From: Staphylococcus microti | GTDB lineage: Bacteria > Bacillota > Bacilli > Staphylococcales > Staphylococcaceae | Reading direction: 5' to 3' | Assembly: GCF_000934465.1 (NCBI RefSeq) | Contig: NZ_JXWY01000132.1 | Coordinates: 1 to 57,658 of the forward strand | Length of the DNA stretch: 57,658 nt | Part shown: one piece after another, positions 1 through 10,643 of the stretch | Position numbering within the stretch: position 1 is the stretch's first letter | Layout of the letters: the number at the start of each line of letters is the position of its first letter | Translations under genes and position numbers: made by a program | The notes under the pieces: generated by a model | Told to the model about the DNA's origin: nothing | What the model saw: only the letters and a program-made list of their open reading frames with translations | Databases searched by the model: none

Positions 1-108
1 TGAGTACAGGCTCACATTGCCTTAACTCCTCCTATGACACCATCATAGTGGGAGTTAATTATTTAGTTAATGGTCTTTTTTTTAAGTGTCCTTGACATGG
101 GGTCCACT
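1..108. mobile_element. End of an IS3-like insertion sequence (partial)
   Basis: Only the last ~108 bases are in the window. The sequence at 88-116 reads, on the minus strand, AAGTGGACCCCATGTC followed by an A-rich stretch; AGTGGACCCC is typical of terminal inverted repeats in the IS150 group of the IS3 family. It breaks the reading frame of the membrane protein gene at 109-580. A near-perfect inverted repeat (TTAACTCC...GGAGTTAA, about 20-57) followed by a T-rich tract at 83-92 looks like a terminator for an element gene lying to the left. No transposase is visible, so the family is inferred from the terminus alone. Confidence 0.5.
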
Positions 109-580
109 TTATAACGACAAATATAATGCGTGATGTTTGTGTTAAACTGACGACCAGTAAATCTGCACGCTTATTCTCTTCAGCCATCACCAGCATTTGA
201 CTTAACGCCCCTGGTATAACACTGAGTACCGCTGTTTCTTCATTAACTGCCGCAATTTTACGAAAGCCATACGACACAATCAACGCTAAGGCGAGTGTCA
301 GGACATTTACAATGACAATAGAAAGCCAATGACTTTGAATATCTGCAATCACTTGTCGTGTGAAACTGGAACCGATTTGTACACCTAACATGATGAGTCC
401 TAATTCACTTAACCATGACGGCCACTGAACTTCTCTTTTTAACCCTTTAACAACGATTAAACTTCCCAATATTGGCCCGAACATCCACGGTAAAATGATA
501 TGACAGCGCCATAGTAGCCATCCACAAAGCAGTGACACGCCTAACACTAACAAATTATTAAGCGTATTATTTTTTTGCAC
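109..580 (-). pseudogene. AbrB-family membrane protein, 3' part removed by an insertion
   Basis: About 157 residues match the N-terminal half of the AbrB/ammonia-monooxygenase-like membrane family, whose members are normally near 350 residues with two repeated modules. Several hydrophobic helices are visible, with motifs such as PWMFGPILG and SVIPGALSQML. The frame then runs into a foreign 16-residue tail (starting KWTPCQGH) at the insertion sequence end and stops. The start is a GTG at 580 behind GGGAGGTGG. The gene lies downstream of hemL on the same strand but is separated from it by ~190 bases. The 3' half is not in the window. A truncated, probably non-functional protein is inferred. Confidence 0.65.
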
Positions 581-774
581 ACCATTCCACCTCCCTAACG
601 ACTGTTGCTGTTGTATTTATATTTATCATATCAAAGATTCAACAATAGTATAAAAAATTGAAATACGATTCATTACTATCAATGGTATCACAAAAAAGCC
701 ACGCAAATCACCAGCACGATTGAGCGTTATTTACGACTCAATATAGCTTTGATTTACGTGGTGTATCAATATTT

Positions 775-2064
775 TTATTTAGTTGCTACTCTGCTTAATG
801 CAACATCGAAAGCGTCAATCGTTTTTTCAATATCCGCTTTTGTATGTGACGTTGATAAGAACATCCCTTCAAATTGAGATGGTGGTAAAAAGATACCTTG
901 CTCTGTTAGTTCTCGATACATTTCACCGAACAACTTCAAGTCTGAACGGTTTGCTTCTTCAAAGTTTGTTACAGGTCCTTCATTAATAAAGAAACCAATC
1001 ATTGAACCAGCACGGTTAACTGTTAGTGGGACGTTGTGTTTTGCAAAAACTTCTTTTAATCCCGCTTCAAGCATATCGCCTAATTCATTAAAGTACGTGT
1101 AACTTTCAGGTGTTAATTGGCTTAATGTCCAATAGCCACTCGTCATCGCAAGTGGATTTCCTGATAATGTACCCGCTTGATAAATATCGCCACTAGGTGC
1201 AATGCGGTCCATAATTTCTTTCTTACCGCCAAATGCCCCAACAGGCAGTCCGCCACCGATGACTTTACCAAGACACGTTAAGTCTGGTGTAACATCAAAG
1301 TAGCCTTGTGCACAATTGTAACCAACACGGAAGCCTGTCATGACTTCATCGAATATTAATAATGCGCCGTACTCATTTGTGATGTCTCTTAAGCCCTGTA
1401 AAAAGTTATTAATCGGTGGTACGACACCCATATTACCAGCTACTGGTTCAACAATAATCGCTGCAATATCATCGCCGAATTGTTCAAAAGCATAGCGTAC
1501 AGCTTCTAAATTGTTGTAAGGGACTGTAATCGTATTTTTAGCAATGCCTTCTGGTACACCCGGTGAATCAGGTAAGCCTAATGTTGCGACGCCTGAACCC
1601 GCTTTAATTAACAGCGAATCACTGTGACCGTGGTAGTTCCCTTCAAACTTAATAATTTTATTTTTGCCCGTATAACCACGTGCTAATCTTAAAGTATCAA
1701 GTGTTGCTTCTGTACCTGATGATACCATTCTCACTTTTTCAATAGACGGCACACGTTCAATAACAAGTTCTGCCAATCGATTTTCTTCAAGTGTGGATGC
1801 GCCAAAGCTTGTACCACGGCCTAAAACATCATGAAGCTCACTGATAACTTTTTCATTGCGATGCCCTAAAATAAGTGGTCCCCAACTTAGGACGTAATCA
1901 ATGTATTCATTACCGTCAATATCATAAATGCGACTACCATTACCACTTTCCATAAAAATAGCCGGTGTATCTACCGCTTTGAACGCACGAACAGGGCTAT
2001 TCACCCCACCAGGCATTAACTGCTCTGCTTTTTCAAATGCTTTAATTGATTTGTTATAACGCAA
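775..2064 (-). CDS. hemL: Glutamate-1-semialdehyde 2,1-aminomutase
   Basis: PLP-dependent enzyme that converts glutamate-1-semialdehyde to 5-aminolevulinate in the C5 heme pathway; cytoplasmic. Family signatures include the N-terminal [13 protein letters not shown], the SSGTEATL cofactor loop, [12 protein letters not shown] and the PLP lysine in [17 protein letters not shown] around residue 270. About 429 aa, the normal length. Three in-frame starts are possible: TTG at 2073, ATG at 2070 and TTG at 2064. The AGGAG at 2078-2074 is only 3 nt from the ATG but 9 nt from TTG 2064, and that start gives the usual M-R-Y N-terminus, so it is preferred. Last gene of the hem operon, 19 nt after the hemB stop. 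Confidence 0.95.
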   Translation of the reverse strand: MRYNKSIKAFEKAEQLMPGGVNSPVRAFKAVDTPAIFMESGNGSRIYDIDGNEYIDYVLSWGPLILGHRNEKVISELHDVLGRGTSFGASTLEENRLAELVIERVPSIEKVRMVSSGTEATLDTLRLARGYTGKNKIIKFEGNYHGHSDSLLIKAGSGVATLGLPDSPGVPEGIAKNTITVPYNNLEAVRYAFEQFGDDIAAIIVEPVAGNMGVVPPINNFLQGLRDITNEYGALLIFDEVMTGFRVGYNCAQGYFDVTPDLTCLGKVIGGGLPVGAFGGKKEIMDRIAPSGDIYQAGTLSGNPLAMTSGYWTLSQLTPESYTYFNELGDMLEAGLKEVFAKHNVPLTVNRAGSMIGFFINEGPVTNFEEANRSDLKLFGEMYRELTEQGIFLPPSQFEGMFLSTSHTKADIEKTIDAFDVALSRVATK

Positions 2065-2083
2065 CTCCATCAACTCCTATGTT

Positions 2084-3058
2084 TTATTGATCTAAATAAC
2101 GACAAATATCTTTCGCAAAGTAAGTGATGATCATATCGGCGCCTGCACGCTTCATTGAAATCATTTGTTCCATAACAATACGTTCTTCATCAATCCAGCC
2201 GTTCTGTGCAGCTGCTTTTGTCATACTGTATTCGCCACTGACATTGTATGCAACGATTGGAATATTACTGTTGTTACGCACATCGCGAATAATATCAAGA
2301 TAGCTCAATGCCGGTTTTACGATCATCATATCAGCACCTTCAGCTAAATCACTTTCCAGCTCACGTAACGCTTCTAAGCGATTGGCTGGATCCATTTGAT
2401 ACGTTTTGCGATCACCGAATGATGGTGCAGATTCTGCCGCATCACGGAATGGGCCATAAAAGCTCGATGCGTATTTAATACCGTAACTCATAATTGGAAT
2501 ATTTTGGAATCCAGCTTCATCTAATCCTTGACGAATTGCTGCTACAAAGCCATCCATCATATTACTTGGTGCAATAATATCTGCACCTGCTTTCGCTTGA
2601 GATACAGCTGTTTTCACTAATAATGGTAATGTCTCATCATTATCAACATCATGTGTATGTTCATCAATCAAACCACAATGTCCGTGATCTGTATACTCAC
2701 ATAGACATGTATCCGCTAAAATTAGCAAGTCGTCATACATCGATTTAGCGATTTTAGTTGCACGTTGAATCACACCGTCGTCAACAAACGCCCCTGTGCC
2801 ACACGCATCTTTTTCATTTGGGATACCGAAAAACATCATCGCACGAATCCCTAAATCATATGCTGCTTGAATTTCTTCATGTAATAAATTCAAACTGATT
2901 TGGTAAATACCAGGGAGTGATTTAATTTCTTCTTTCACGCCGTCACGCTCTACAACAAAGATCGGATAGATTAAATCTTCTTTTCTAACGTGCGTTTCTC
3001 GAACCATACTTCTCATCGTATTAGATGAACGTAAACGTCTATGTCTATCAAAATTCAT
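2084..3058 (-). CDS. hemB: Porphobilinogen synthase (5-aminolevulinate dehydratase)
   Basis: Condenses two 5-aminolevulinate molecules to porphobilinogen. At 324 aa it is full length. Active-site lysines are K195 ([14 protein letters not shown]) and K248 ([12 protein letters not shown]). The [14 protein letters not shown] segment supplies the cysteines C118, C120 and C128, so this is a zinc-type enzyme. Start ATG at 3058 follows AGGGG with good spacing; only 3 nt separate it from the hemD stop, which fits translation from one polycistronic hem mRNA. Confidence 0.97.
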   Translation of the reverse strand: MNFDRHRRLRSSNTMRSMVRETHVRKEDLIYPIFVVERDGVKEEIKSLPGIYQISLNLLHEEIQAAYDLGIRAMMFFGIPNEKDACGTGAFVDDGVIQRATKIAKSMYDDLLILADTCLCEYTDHGHCGLIDEHTHDVDNDETLPLLVKTAVSQAKAGADIIAPSNMMDGFVAAIRQGLDEAGFQNIPIMSYGIKYASSFYGPFRDAAESAPSFGDRKTYQMDPANRLEALRELESDLAEGADMMIVKPALSYLDIIRDVRNNSNIPIVAYNVSGEYSMTKAAAQNGWIDEERIVMEQMISMKRAGADMIITYFAKDICRYLDQ

Positions 3059-3061
3059 AAA

Positions 3062-3736
3062 TTAGAACCCCTTTTCCAATATTTTGTCAATCATCGCATC
3101 AAGTGTTTGTGTGTCTGCTACGATACCTTCATAACCGTATTCAGCCAATATTTTTTGTGTGGGTACACCAATGACATGCAGTGTTTGACATTGAATGTTC
3201 TGGTAGCGGTCAAACAAAGCACGTACAGCCGACGAACTCGCAAATGTTATTGCATCTATTTTATGCGATAAGGTCATATCATAAACAGCTTTGACAGATG
3301 CTTCATTTACTACCACATCATACAAATCTATTTTTTCGACCTGATACCCTCGATTGCCGAGTTCTTTCGCAAGTTTCGGTCTTGCTTGTGCACTAGATGG
3401 CAATAAAATGGACGCATGCGGTTCTATAACAAATTGTGCTAAAAACCCTTCTTGTGAAAAATCATCAGGAACAAAATCAACATCAATCCCCTGTTCTTCA
3501 CAAAATTCACGCGTTTTTATACCAATCGCTGCAATTTTACCCACCTGTACGTCTTGTAAATACGGTATAAAATATTTAACCGCATTTTTAGATGAAAAAA
3601 CGAGCCAATCATATGTACGCTCTAATAATTGCTGATCAAACGGACATTTTACCGTTTCAAGCAATGGTATATGATAAATATTGACTTGGCTATTTTGATA
3701 CGGTTGTGTTTGCGTCATAATTACAGTCGGTTTCAT
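3062..3736 (-). CDS. hemD: Uroporphyrinogen-III synthase
   Basis: Cyclises hydroxymethylbilane to uroporphyrinogen III. The family is poorly conserved in sequence; recognition rests on the N-terminal MKPTVIMTQ, the DWLVFSSKNAV segment (first domain), DAITFASSSAVRALF (second domain), length (224 aa) and position between hemC and hemB. The start is ATG 3736, with AGGAG at 3749-3745 and an 8-nt spacer; the frame is open to a GTG at 3745, which overlaps the ribosome binding site and is rejected. Confidence 0.92.
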   Translation of the reverse strand: MKPTVIMTQTQPYQNSQVNIYHIPLLETVKCPFDQQLLERTYDWLVFSSKNAVKYFIPYLQDVQVGKIAAIGIKTREFCEEQGIDVDFVPDDFSQEGFLAQFVIEPHASILLPSSAQARPKLAKELGNRGYQVEKIDLYDVVVNEASVKAVYDMTLSHKIDAITFASSSAVRALFDRYQNIQCQTLHVIGVPTQKILAEYGYEGIVADTQTLDAMIDKILEKGF

Positions 3737-3751
3737 TACGACCACTCCTAA

Positions 3752-4678
3752 CTAATGCGTATCACTCAATGCTTCAATAATCTCATATGCACCTTGTCGT
3801 TTCAATTCATCACTTACACGTTGTCCAACTTCCACAGGATTTGTACCTGTTGCAGTATGTTGAAAACGCTGTTGTCCATCTGGCGACATAATCAAGCCAG
3901 TAAAGTGAATTCGTTGGTCTTCGCCAATGACTGCATGACCGCCAATTGGTACTTGGCAGCTACCGTCCATTTCTTTTAAAAATGTACGTTCTGCTGTCAC
4001 ACAACTCGCCACTTCCTTGTTGTGTACTTTCGCTAATAAATCTAGTAACTCTGTATCATCGGCACGACATTCAATCCCTAACGCACCTTGACCTATCGCA
4101 GGGATTAATAAATCATCATCCAAATATTGCGTCACAATATCTTCAGACCAGCCCATACGTTTCAGACCAGCAGCCGCTAAAATAATTGCATCGTAATCTT
4201 CTTCTTGTAACTTTTTAAGACGTGTATCAATATTACCTCGAATCCATTTGATTTCTAAATTCGGGTAATGTGCGAGAATTTGTGCACCACGTCTCAAAGA
4301 ACTTGTCCCGATAATGCTGCCGTCTGGCAAATCTTTTAGTGCGACATGATTTTTAGCGATATACGCATCGTATGGATTTTCACGATCTGGAATGCAACCA
4401 AGTGTTAAACCGTCTGGTAATACGCTTGGAACATCTTTTAACGAATGAATCGCCATATCAATCTCTTTACTGAAGAGTTCGTTTTGAATCTCTTTCACAA
4501 ATAAGCCTTTGCCGCCTACTTTAGACAGTTGACGATCGACGATTTGATCGCCTTTCGTGACAATTTCTTTAATTTCAATGTCCAAATCAGGTTGAACCGC
4601 TTTGAGACGTTCAATAAATTGGCGACTCTGTGTCAAAGCAAGTTGACTTCTTCTCGAGCCTACTACTAGTTTACGCAT
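3752..4678 (-). CDS. hemC: Hydroxymethylbilane synthase (porphobilinogen deaminase)
   Basis: Polymerises four porphobilinogen units into hydroxymethylbilane. 308 aa from ATG 4678 ([11 protein letters not shown]), which has GAGG 8 nt upstream; the ATG at 4693 lies just 5' of that site and is not used. Catalytic aspartate D82 is in [10 protein letters not shown], the cofactor-binding arginines are in [10 protein letters not shown], and the dipyrromethane cofactor cysteine is C241 in [11 protein letters not shown]. Third-to-last step in the operon order hemA-X-C-D-B-L. Confidence 0.96.
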   Translation of the reverse strand: MRKLVVGSRRSQLALTQSRQFIERLKAVQPDLDIEIKEIVTKGDQIVDRQLSKVGGKGLFVKEIQNELFSKEIDMAIHSLKDVPSVLPDGLTLGCIPDRENPYDAYIAKNHVALKDLPDGSIIGTSSLRRGAQILAHYPNLEIKWIRGNIDTRLKKLQEEDYDAIILAAAGLKRMGWSEDIVTQYLDDDLLIPAIGQGALGIECRADDTELLDLLAKVHNKEVASCVTAERTFLKEMDGSCQVPIGGHAVIGEDQRIHFTGLIMSPDGQQRFQHTATGTNPVEVGQRVSDELKRQGAYEIIEALSDTH

Positions 4679-4703
4679 ATAACGAACCTCCATTGATAGT
4701 GTG

Positions 4704-5540
4704 TTATACTCCCGTCCATTGGTGGAATGAAGAGAGTTGTGTGACCACGATTAAATTGATCATACAACATAAAAACAACATGATATTAACATAGATTAAA
4801 AATTGTTGCTTAAACCTTTGTGTCACTCGCATCGTTAAATACGCAATGTAACTCAAAATAATAAAAAAGGATGAAATAACTTTTGCGTCGACAAAGATTT
4901 GTGTCCCTATTGAGAAAATACCCCATTGCACACCTAAAACAAGGCTTACAAATAAGGTAATTACACCGACTAACGTACAATAAAAAACCGTTTTTTCGAG
5001 CGTTGCGACACTACTGATTCTAAAATAATTTTGGTTAAAGCGCTTTAATTTTAAATTGCGATATTGTACGAGATATAAAATGGCATTCACGAACGCAATC
5101 GCAAAGATGACGTAGCTTAACAAGGCGAGTGAAATATGCACGACGAGTAACTCGTTCATTACCGATAGCCGCGCGCCTTTTAAACTAAACTGATACGGAT
5201 GAAATGTGTGAATGAGCATAAAGATAAAGCCTAGCATCGTTAACAAGACAATCATCATATCAGACATGCGGAAAACGGCACATACAAAGGTCAACGTTAA
5301 AATAAGCCATGTTAATACATAAAAACTTTCAATAATCGATGTCAACGGCAATTGCCCACGCCAGATGACATACATAGTTAAAGAGATTGTTTGCATAACC
5401 CAAACAATCCCTAATACATAAAAACCGATATTTTGAAGGCGATAATTCTTTTGAAATAAGTCAATGGTCAAACATAAGACGCATATAAAATATAACAAAA
5501 CGATCGCTTCATGAAATCTTACAAAAAAAGCTTCTACCAT
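4704..5540 (-). CDS. hemX: HemX, CcsA-like integral membrane protein
   Basis: About 278 residues, almost entirely hydrophobic, with roughly eight predicted transmembrane helices and the layout of the cytochrome c assembly (CcsA/ResC) superfamily. In Gram-positive hem operons the gene between hemA and hemC encodes HemX, which is known to lower glutamyl-tRNA reductase levels. No catalytic motif is expected. The start is ATG 5540 ([12 protein letters not shown]) behind AGGTGA; GTG 5549 and ATG 5546 overlap that site. It follows hemA after 15 nt, so the two are probably co-translated. Confidence 0.88.
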   Translation of the reverse strand: MVEAFFVRFHEAIVLLYFICVLCLTIDLFQKNYRLQNIGFYVLGIVWVMQTISLTMYVIWRGQLPLTSIIESFYVLTWLILTLTFVCAVFRMSDMMIVLLTMLGFIFMLIHTFHPYQFSLKGARLSVMNELLVVHISLALLSYVIFAIAFVNAILYLVQYRNLKLKRFNQNYFRISSVATLEKTVFYCTLVGVITLFVSLVLGVQWGIFSIGTQIFVDAKVISSFFIILSYIAYLTMRVTQRFKQQFLIYVNIMLFLCCMINLIVVTQLSSFHQWTGV

Positions 5541-5555
5541 CGGCATCACCTATCT

Positions 5556-6899
5556 TTAAGAATCAAAACTTAGAAGACGTTGCTTTAAAATACGCTTTTT
5601 GTTTTCTACAGCTTCTTGTTGATAGTTCATATTGACATCAAGATCAAAAATCTCTTGAAATAACTGTAATTTAGCGGCTGCTTGGTGATCGTCACTAATT
5701 TCTTTCGCTTGTTTGATAGGTTGTTTGAGCATTTGATTAATAATGCTTTTCGTATGCTTAGAAACGACTTTACGCTCACGCTCTGACAAGTGTGGCAACT
5801 TGCGATCAATGCTCGCCATCGTTTCTTGTTGAATCGCCATCGCTTGTTCTCTTAAAGCACGGATGACTGGCACAACACCGAGCATGCGTACCCATTCATT
5901 ATGCTTATCAATCTCGGCAGGAATGCGTTCAGCAATCGCTTCTGCAGCTAAACGACGTTCTCTAATATTGGCATCTACTAACCCTTTCAAATCATCCACA
6001 TCGTAAATGAATATCTCCATATCATGTGACTCAAAAGGTTCAATATCACGCGGTACTGCTATATCAACTAAAACAATTTGCGATGTTTTTTTAGTAACTG
6101 CTTGGCGCATTTCAAGCATATCTTTCGTAATAACAAACTGATCAGCACTCGTTGAACTAATTACAATATCGACTTGTGTTAATAGTTCAGGCAACGCTGA
6201 CATTGGCGCTGCTTGAATTTGATGTTTGTCTGCCAATGCTTGTGCACGAGATTCCGTGCGATTTAATACTGTAATATCTGTGACGTTCGCACCTTTCAAA
6301 TTCAATACAGAGAGTTCTCCCATCTCGCCGGCACCAATGACAAGCGCACGTTTTTTGTTCAACTTGCCAAACATTTTTTTAGCGAGTTCAACCGCCGCAT
6401 ATGACACACTAATTGCGTTATCTGCAATGTCTGTTTCATGATGTGCTTTTTTACTAAACGTAATCGCTTGTTTAAACAACTCATTAAAAATTGTACCGGT
6501 TGTTTGCGCTGCTTGTGCAGTTAAGAATGCATCGCGCATTTGCCCTAAAATTTGTGTTTCACCAAGGACGATAGAATCTAAGCCCGTTGTCACTTTAAAT
6601 AAGTGTTCGATTGCTTCGTCCCCCACCTTTACTTCAGTCATTGTTTTAATGTCTTCTACATCAAAATTAAACTGTCTAGCTAAAAAGCGTTGAATATAAT
6701 AACGACCCGTGTGTATTTGATCAACAACTGCATAAACTTCTGTTCTATTACATGTTGATAAAATGACATTTTCTAAAATCGACTTTGTTTCAAATAATGT
6801 CTCATGTACACGCATCATATCTGTATCTTGAAATGTGAGCTTTTCGCGTAATGTCACATCAGCTGTTCGATGATTTACACTCACTGCAATAAAATACAT
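5556..6899 (-). CDS. hemA: Glutamyl-tRNA reductase
   Basis: First committed step of tetrapyrrole synthesis: NADPH-dependent reduction of glutamyl-tRNA to glutamate-1-semialdehyde. About 447 aa. The catalytic nucleophile is C50 in [26 protein letters not shown] is a family signature; [10 protein letters not shown] is the NADPH-binding loop; the C-terminal helical dimerisation domain carries [15 protein letters not shown]. Start ATG 6899 lies 7 nt after GGGGGGA; ATG 6905 is too close to it. First gene of the operon, with promoter and palindrome directly upstream. Confidence 0.96.
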   Translation of the reverse strand: MYFIAVSVNHRTADVTLREKLTFQDTDMMRVHETLFETKSILENVILSTCNRTEVYAVVDQIHTGRYYIQRFLARQFNFDVEDIKTMTEVKVGDEAIEHLFKVTTGLDSIVLGETQILGQMRDAFLTAQAAQTTGTIFNELFKQAITFSKKAHHETDIADNAISVSYAAVELAKKMFGKLNKKRALVIGAGEMGELSVLNLKGANVTDITVLNRTESRAQALADKHQIQAAPMSALPELLTQVDIVISSTSADQFVITKDMLEMRQAVTKKTSQIVLVDIAVPRDIEPFESHDMEIFIYDVDDLKGLVDANIRERRLAAEAIAERIPAEIDKHNEWVRMLGVVPVIRALREQAMAIQQETMASIDRKLPHLSERERKVVSKHTKSIINQMLKQPIKQAKEISDDHQAAAKLQLFQEIFDLDVNMNYQQEAVENKKRILKQRLLSFDS

Positions 6900-6931
6900 G
6901 ATCATGTCCCCCCATAAACTACAATAAAATC

Positions 6932-6997
6932 ATTATAACATATAAAGAACATACACAATTTTAATTAAAACTTGATTCCGTTGATAATAGTTATTAT
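6932..6997 (-). promoter_or_regulatory. hem operon promoter with PerR/Fur-like palindrome
   Basis: Minus-strand extended -10 TGTTATAAT at 6940-6932 lies 33 nt upstream of the hemA start; a weak -35 (TTGTGT) is at 6958-6953. Further upstream, 6984-6997 is ATAATA-GT-TATTAT, an AT-rich dyad resembling PerR/Fur boxes. Regulation of hemAXCDBL by PerR is established in Bacillus subtilis; its operation here is inferred. The dyad spacing is not a perfect match to the 7-1-7 consensus. Confidence 0.45.
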
Positions 6998-7022
6998 TGT
7001 CTACATTTTAGTCAAATTTCGT

Positions 7023-7628
7023 TTATTCTGTTTCCTCTGCCCCAATAAAAGCGTCAATTGTTGACCAAATTTCTGGTTGCTTATTTTTAGAAAGTGACGA
7101 ATAACTGATGATTTTATCAGTAGGATCCATATCTAAATCTTGTTTAATACGTTTAATATGTTTTTGGACTTTTCCTTTTGGCACTTTGTCTTCTTTTGTT
7201 GCAACGATCAATGTAGGAATCTCAAAGTGTTTTAAGTAATCATACATTAAAATATCGTCTTCCGTTGGTGGATGTCTTAAATCGACAAGTTGAATCACTA
7301 ACTTTAATTCTTCTCTTGTCGTCAAATACATCTCAATCATTTTACCAAACGCTTCACGTTGCTTTTTGCTTACCTTTGCATAACCATAGCCCGGTACATC
7401 AACAAAAATAAGTTGTTCATCAATGTTATAAAAATTAAGCGTTTGTGTTTTACCAGGTTGTTGAGACGTACGCGCCATATTTTTACGGCCAATCATACTA
7501 TTGATAAACGTTGACTTACCAACATTTGAGCGACCACTCAGTGCGACTTCTGGCAACCCCATCTCTGGATATTGTTCCTTCTTGACCGCACTAATGATAA
7601 GCTCAACATGATTCGGGTTAATCTTCAT
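7023..7628 (-). CDS. engB: Ribosome biogenesis GTP-binding protein EngB (YsxC)
   Basis: TRAFAC-class GTPase that acts in 50S subunit assembly and is essential in staphylococci. 201 aa. G1 loop GRSNVGKST at residues 32-40; the switch region [11 protein letters not shown] includes G2; G3 is [13 protein letters not shown]4 is TKED. The open frame extends upstream, but ATG 7628 has AGGAG with a 7-nt spacer and gives the normal N-terminus ([13 protein letters not shown]). It follows clpX after a terminator, so it may have its own AT-rich promoter near 7660-7690. Confidence 0.96.
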   Translation of the reverse strand: MKINPNHVELIISAVKKEQYPEMGLPEVALSGRSNVGKSTFINSMIGRKNMARTSQQPGKTQTLNFYNIDEQLIFVDVPGYGYAKVSKKQREAFGKMIEMYLTTREELKLVIQLVDLRHPPTEDDILMYDYLKHFEIPTLIVATKEDKVPKGKVQKHIKRIKQDLDMDPTDKIISYSSLSKNKQPEIWSTIDAFIGAEETE

Positions 7629-7700
7629 GACAGTTCTCCTTTTTCTTAAATATCGCTGATACATATATATTTTATCGTTTGTTTTTTTGTATGAACAGCA

Positions 7701-7740
7701 AAAAAAGCTTAAGACGTGCAAATTACAGCATCTTAAGCTT
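7701..7740 (-). terminator. Terminator downstream of clpX
   Basis: Minus-strand hairpin with arms AAAGCTTAAGA and TCTTAAGCTTT, followed by seven T residues. It lies 8 nt after the clpX stop. Confidence 0.85.
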
Positions 7741-7747
7741 TCGTCTA

Positions 7748-9010
7748 TTATGCAGATGTTTTACTATTGTTCAACAATTGACCATCTTGATCATAAAGTT
7801 CTGGCGCTGTTTCATTAATGATTGTTTCTCTCGTGATAACAACCTTAGTCACATCCTCAGTTGAAGGAATGTCGAACATAATATCAATCAACGCTTCTTC
7901 TATAATTGAACGTAAACCACGTGCACCTGTTTTACGCTCAATCGCTTTTTCACTAATCGCTGATAATGCGTCATCTGTAAATTCCAACGCCACATCATCT
8001 AACTCTAACATTTTTGTATATTGCTTCACTAACGCATTTTTCGGTTGTGTCAAAATGTTTTTAAGCGCAGCAATATCTAATGTTTCTAAGTTTGCAACGA
8101 TTGGTACACGTCCGATAAACTCTGGAATTAAACCATACGTTTGTAAATCTTCTGGACGAATATGCTCTAACAAGCTTGTTTCATCATATTTTGATAATTC
8201 ATTGCTCGCAAAACCAATAACTTTTTCACCTAAACGACGCTTGATAACTTCTTCAATACCATCAAACGCACCACCTAAGATGAATAAAATATTGGTTGTA
8301 TCAATTTGAATGAATTCTTGGTTTGGATGCTTACGTCCACCTTGTGGCGGTACGCTTGCTGTTGTCCCTTCAAGAATTTTTAATAACGCTTGTTGGACAC
8401 CTTCACCAGATACATCACGTGTAATAGATGTATTTTCTGATTTACGTGCAATCTTATCAATCTCATCGACATAAATAATACCCTTTTCGGCTTTATCAAT
8501 ATCGAAATCAGCTGCTTGAATTAAACGTAATAAAATATTCTCAACATCTTCACCTACATAACCAGCTTCTGTTAAGCTTGTCGCATCTGCAATGGCAAAT
8601 GGCACATTTAATGTACGTGCAAGTGTTTGCGCTAATAATGTTTTACCGCTACCTGTTGGACCAATTAAGGCAACATTACTTTTTTGAAGTTCAACGTCAT
8701 CATCTTTAGGTCCGAGTTGGTTAATACGTTTATAGTGATTGTAAACCGCCACGGCTAAAGACTTTTTAGCCTTTTCTTGACCGATGACATAATTGTTCAA
8801 TTCGTCCATAATTTCTTTCGGTGTTGGTAACTCAGTTAATTCTTCTGTTTCTGCTTGATTAAGTTCTTCTTCTACAATCTCTGAACATAATTCAATACAT
8901 TCATTACAAATATAAACACCACTACCTGCCACTAATTTTTTGACTTGGTCTTGGTCTTTGCCACAGAAAGAACATTTTAAGTTTTCTTCGTCTTCATTGA
9001 ATTTAAACAT
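7748..9010 (-). CDS. clpX: ATP-dependent Clp protease ATP-binding subunit ClpX
   Basis: AAA+ unfoldase that feeds substrates to ClpP. 420 aa. An N-terminal zinc-binding domain has C13, C16, C35 and C38; Walker A GPTGSGKT is at 117-124; Walker B is [11 protein letters not shown]; the ClpP-docking IGF tripeptide is in [20 protein letters not shown] is the sensor-2 region. Start ATG 9010 follows AGGGGTG. Monocistronic by appearance: a terminator follows, and a hairpin-containing gap precedes it after tig. Confidence 0.98.
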   Translation of the reverse strand: MFKFNEDEENLKCSFCGKDQDQVKKLVAGSGVYICNECIELCSEIVEEELNQAETEELTELPTPKEIMDELNNYVIGQEKAKKSLAVAVYNHYKRINQLGPKDDDVELQKSNVALIGPTGSGKTLLAQTLARTLNVPFAIADATSLTEAGYVGEDVENILLRLIQAADFDIDKAEKGIIYVDEIDKIARKSENTSITRDVSGEGVQQALLKILEGTTASVPPQGGRKHPNQEFIQIDTTNILFILGGAFDGIEEVIKRRLGEKVIGFASNELSKYDETSLLEHIRPEDLQTYGLIPEFIGRVPIVANLETLDIAALKNILTQPKNALVKQYTKMLELDDVALEFTDDALSAISEKAIERKTGARGLRSIIEEALIDIMFDIPSTEDVTKVVITRETIINETAPELYDQDGQLLNNSKTSA

Positions 9011-9103
9011 ACTGTATTACACCCCTATCCTCTACGACTATACTAGAAAGCATTTTATTATGCAATTGTTCATACTTTCAAGTTTTTTGCATAAAACAAT
9101 GAA

Positions 9104-9149
9104 AGCGGGATAGAAATCTATGAAAGTCATTAGATTTCTTAATCCCGCT
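9104..9149. repeat. Long inverted repeat between tig and clpX
   Basis: Arms AGCGGGATAGAAATCTA (9104-9120) and its near-complement at 9131-9149 enclose a 10-nt loop. Sequences of the AGCGGGA...AGAAAT type recur between staphylococcal genes (family knowledge). No long T tract follows the stem on either strand, so a simple terminator is less likely than a structured spacer or a processing site. Confidence 0.6.
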
Positions 9150-9247
9150 CTGGTCAGTATGATTATTGCTAGAAAGCACAATTGGTGCAATCAGCTACTG
9201 CCAGCATTGTCTTATCATCTGGAAAGTTTGACTTTATCCAATTAGAC

Positions 9248-10558
9248 TTATGCTTCTTCGCTATCTTTTGGTGCATCAACTAATTTAGCTTCAGATACTA
9301 ACAAGTCGATTACTTTACGAACACGAACGTCGTTTTTAATTAGGTCAGAGTTACCTAATGTCTTTTTAATATCTTCAACTGAGATATTAAATTGTTCGCT
9401 CATTTTTTGTAATTCGTTGTCAACATCTTCATCAGTTGCTTCGATATTTTCAGCTTTTGCAATGGCATCTAATGTTAAGTTTGTTTTCACACGTTGCTCA
9501 GCGTCATCTTTCATTTGCTCACGCACTTGGTCTTCATCTTGACCTGAAATTTCAAAGTATGTTTTCAAGTCTAAACCTTGTTGTTGCATGTTTTGTGCAA
9601 ATTCTTGAAGCATGCGGTCTTGTTCAGACTTAATCATTGCTTCTGGAATATCAATTGTTGCATTGTCTGCAGCTTTGATGACAGCTTCTTCTTTTTGTAA
9701 GTTTTCAGCGTCGTTTTGTTTCGCTTCTTCTAATTGTTTGCGAACATTCGCTTTGTATGCATCTACGTTTTCAGCGTCTGCATCTAATTCACTTGCTAAT
9801 TCGTCATCTAAAGTTGGTACTTCTTTAGATTTGATTTCGTTAATTTTAACTTTGAATGTTGCAGGTTTACCTGCTAATTCATTTGCGTGGTATTCTTCAG
9901 GGAAAGTCACTTCAACGTCTTTTTCGCCGCCTACTGTTAATCCTACTAATTGTTCTTCAAATCCTGGAATGAATGAACCTGAACCAACTTCTAAGTCGTA
10001 ACCTTCAGCTTGACCACCTTCGAATTGTTCACCGTCAACATAACCATCGAAGTCTAAGTTAACTGTGTCGCCTTCTACAACTTCACCGTCTTCTTTAACG
10101 ACCATATCAGCCATTGCTTCAAGACGTTGGTTGATTGCATCTTCAACCATTTCGTCAGTTACTGTTGTGTCTTGTTTTTCAATTTCAAGACCTTTGTAGT
10201 CGCCAAGTTTCACTTCAGGTTCTACTGTTACAGTTGCTTCAAAGATAAAGTCTTTACCTTTTTCTAATTGTTTGATGTCAATTTCAGGTTGTGCAACTGG
10301 GTTAATACCCGTTTCATCAATTGCATCGCTATATGCTGGTTGTAATAAAATATCAAGCGCATCTTGGTATAAGCTTTCCACACCGAAACGTTGTTCGAAA
10401 ATTGGACGTGGTACTTTACCTTTACGGAAACCAGGTACATTAATATTTTTTACTACTTTTTTGAAAGCTTGGTTTAATGCTTCATCTACTTTTTTAGCAG
10501 GTACAGTTACTTCAAGTAACCCTTCGTTACCTTCTTTTTTTTCCCATGTTGCTGTCAT
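9248..10558 (-). CDS. tig: Trigger factor (ribosome-associated chaperone and PPIase)
   Basis: 436 aa, usual length. The N-terminal ribosome-binding domain carries the signature [12 protein letters not shown] (around residues 39-50). The FKBP-like prolyl isomerase domain follows at about 150-250 ([29 protein letters not shown]), then the helical C-terminal chaperone arms. Very acidic overall. Start ATG 10558 follows GGAGG with a 9-nt spacer. It binds nascent chains at the exit tunnel. Confidence 0.98.
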   Translation of the reverse strand: MTATWEKKEGNEGLLEVTVPAKKVDEALNQAFKKVVKNINVPGFRKGKVPRPIFEQRFGVESLYQDALDILLQPAYSDAIDETGINPVAQPEIDIKQLEKGKDFIFEATVTVEPEVKLGDYKGLEIEKQDTTVTDEMVEDAINQRLEAMADMVVKEDGEVVEGDTVNLDFDGYVDGEQFEGGQAEGYDLEVGSGSFIPGFEEQLVGLTVGGEKDVEVTFPEEYHANELAGKPATFKVKINEIKSKEVPTLDDELASELDADAENVDAYKANVRKQLEEAKQNDAENLQKEEAVIKAADNATIDIPEAMIKSEQDRMLQEFAQNMQQQGLDLKTYFEISGQDEDQVREQMKDDAEQRVKTNLTLDAIAKAENIEATDEDVDNELQKMSEQFNISVEDIKKTLGNSDLIKNDVRVRKVIDLLVSEAKLVDAPKDSEEA

Positions 10559-10606
10559 GTATAAAAACCTCCATGAAATCCATTTTTAAAATTTTTCAAC
10601 TTCTTT

Positions 10607-10634
10607 ATTATAACATAGCTAAGTCCTGTTTCAA
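10607..10634 (-). promoter_or_regulatory. tig promoter
   Basis: Minus-strand TTGAAA (10634-10629), 16-nt spacer, extended -10 TGTTATAAT ending at 10607; 48 nt upstream of the tig start. Confidence 0.7.
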
Positions 10635-10643
10635 GTGGGCTTG

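Noticed and set aside
9104-9149. tig terminator
   Set aside because: The stem is strong but no T tract follows on the minus strand, so it is listed as an inverted repeat.
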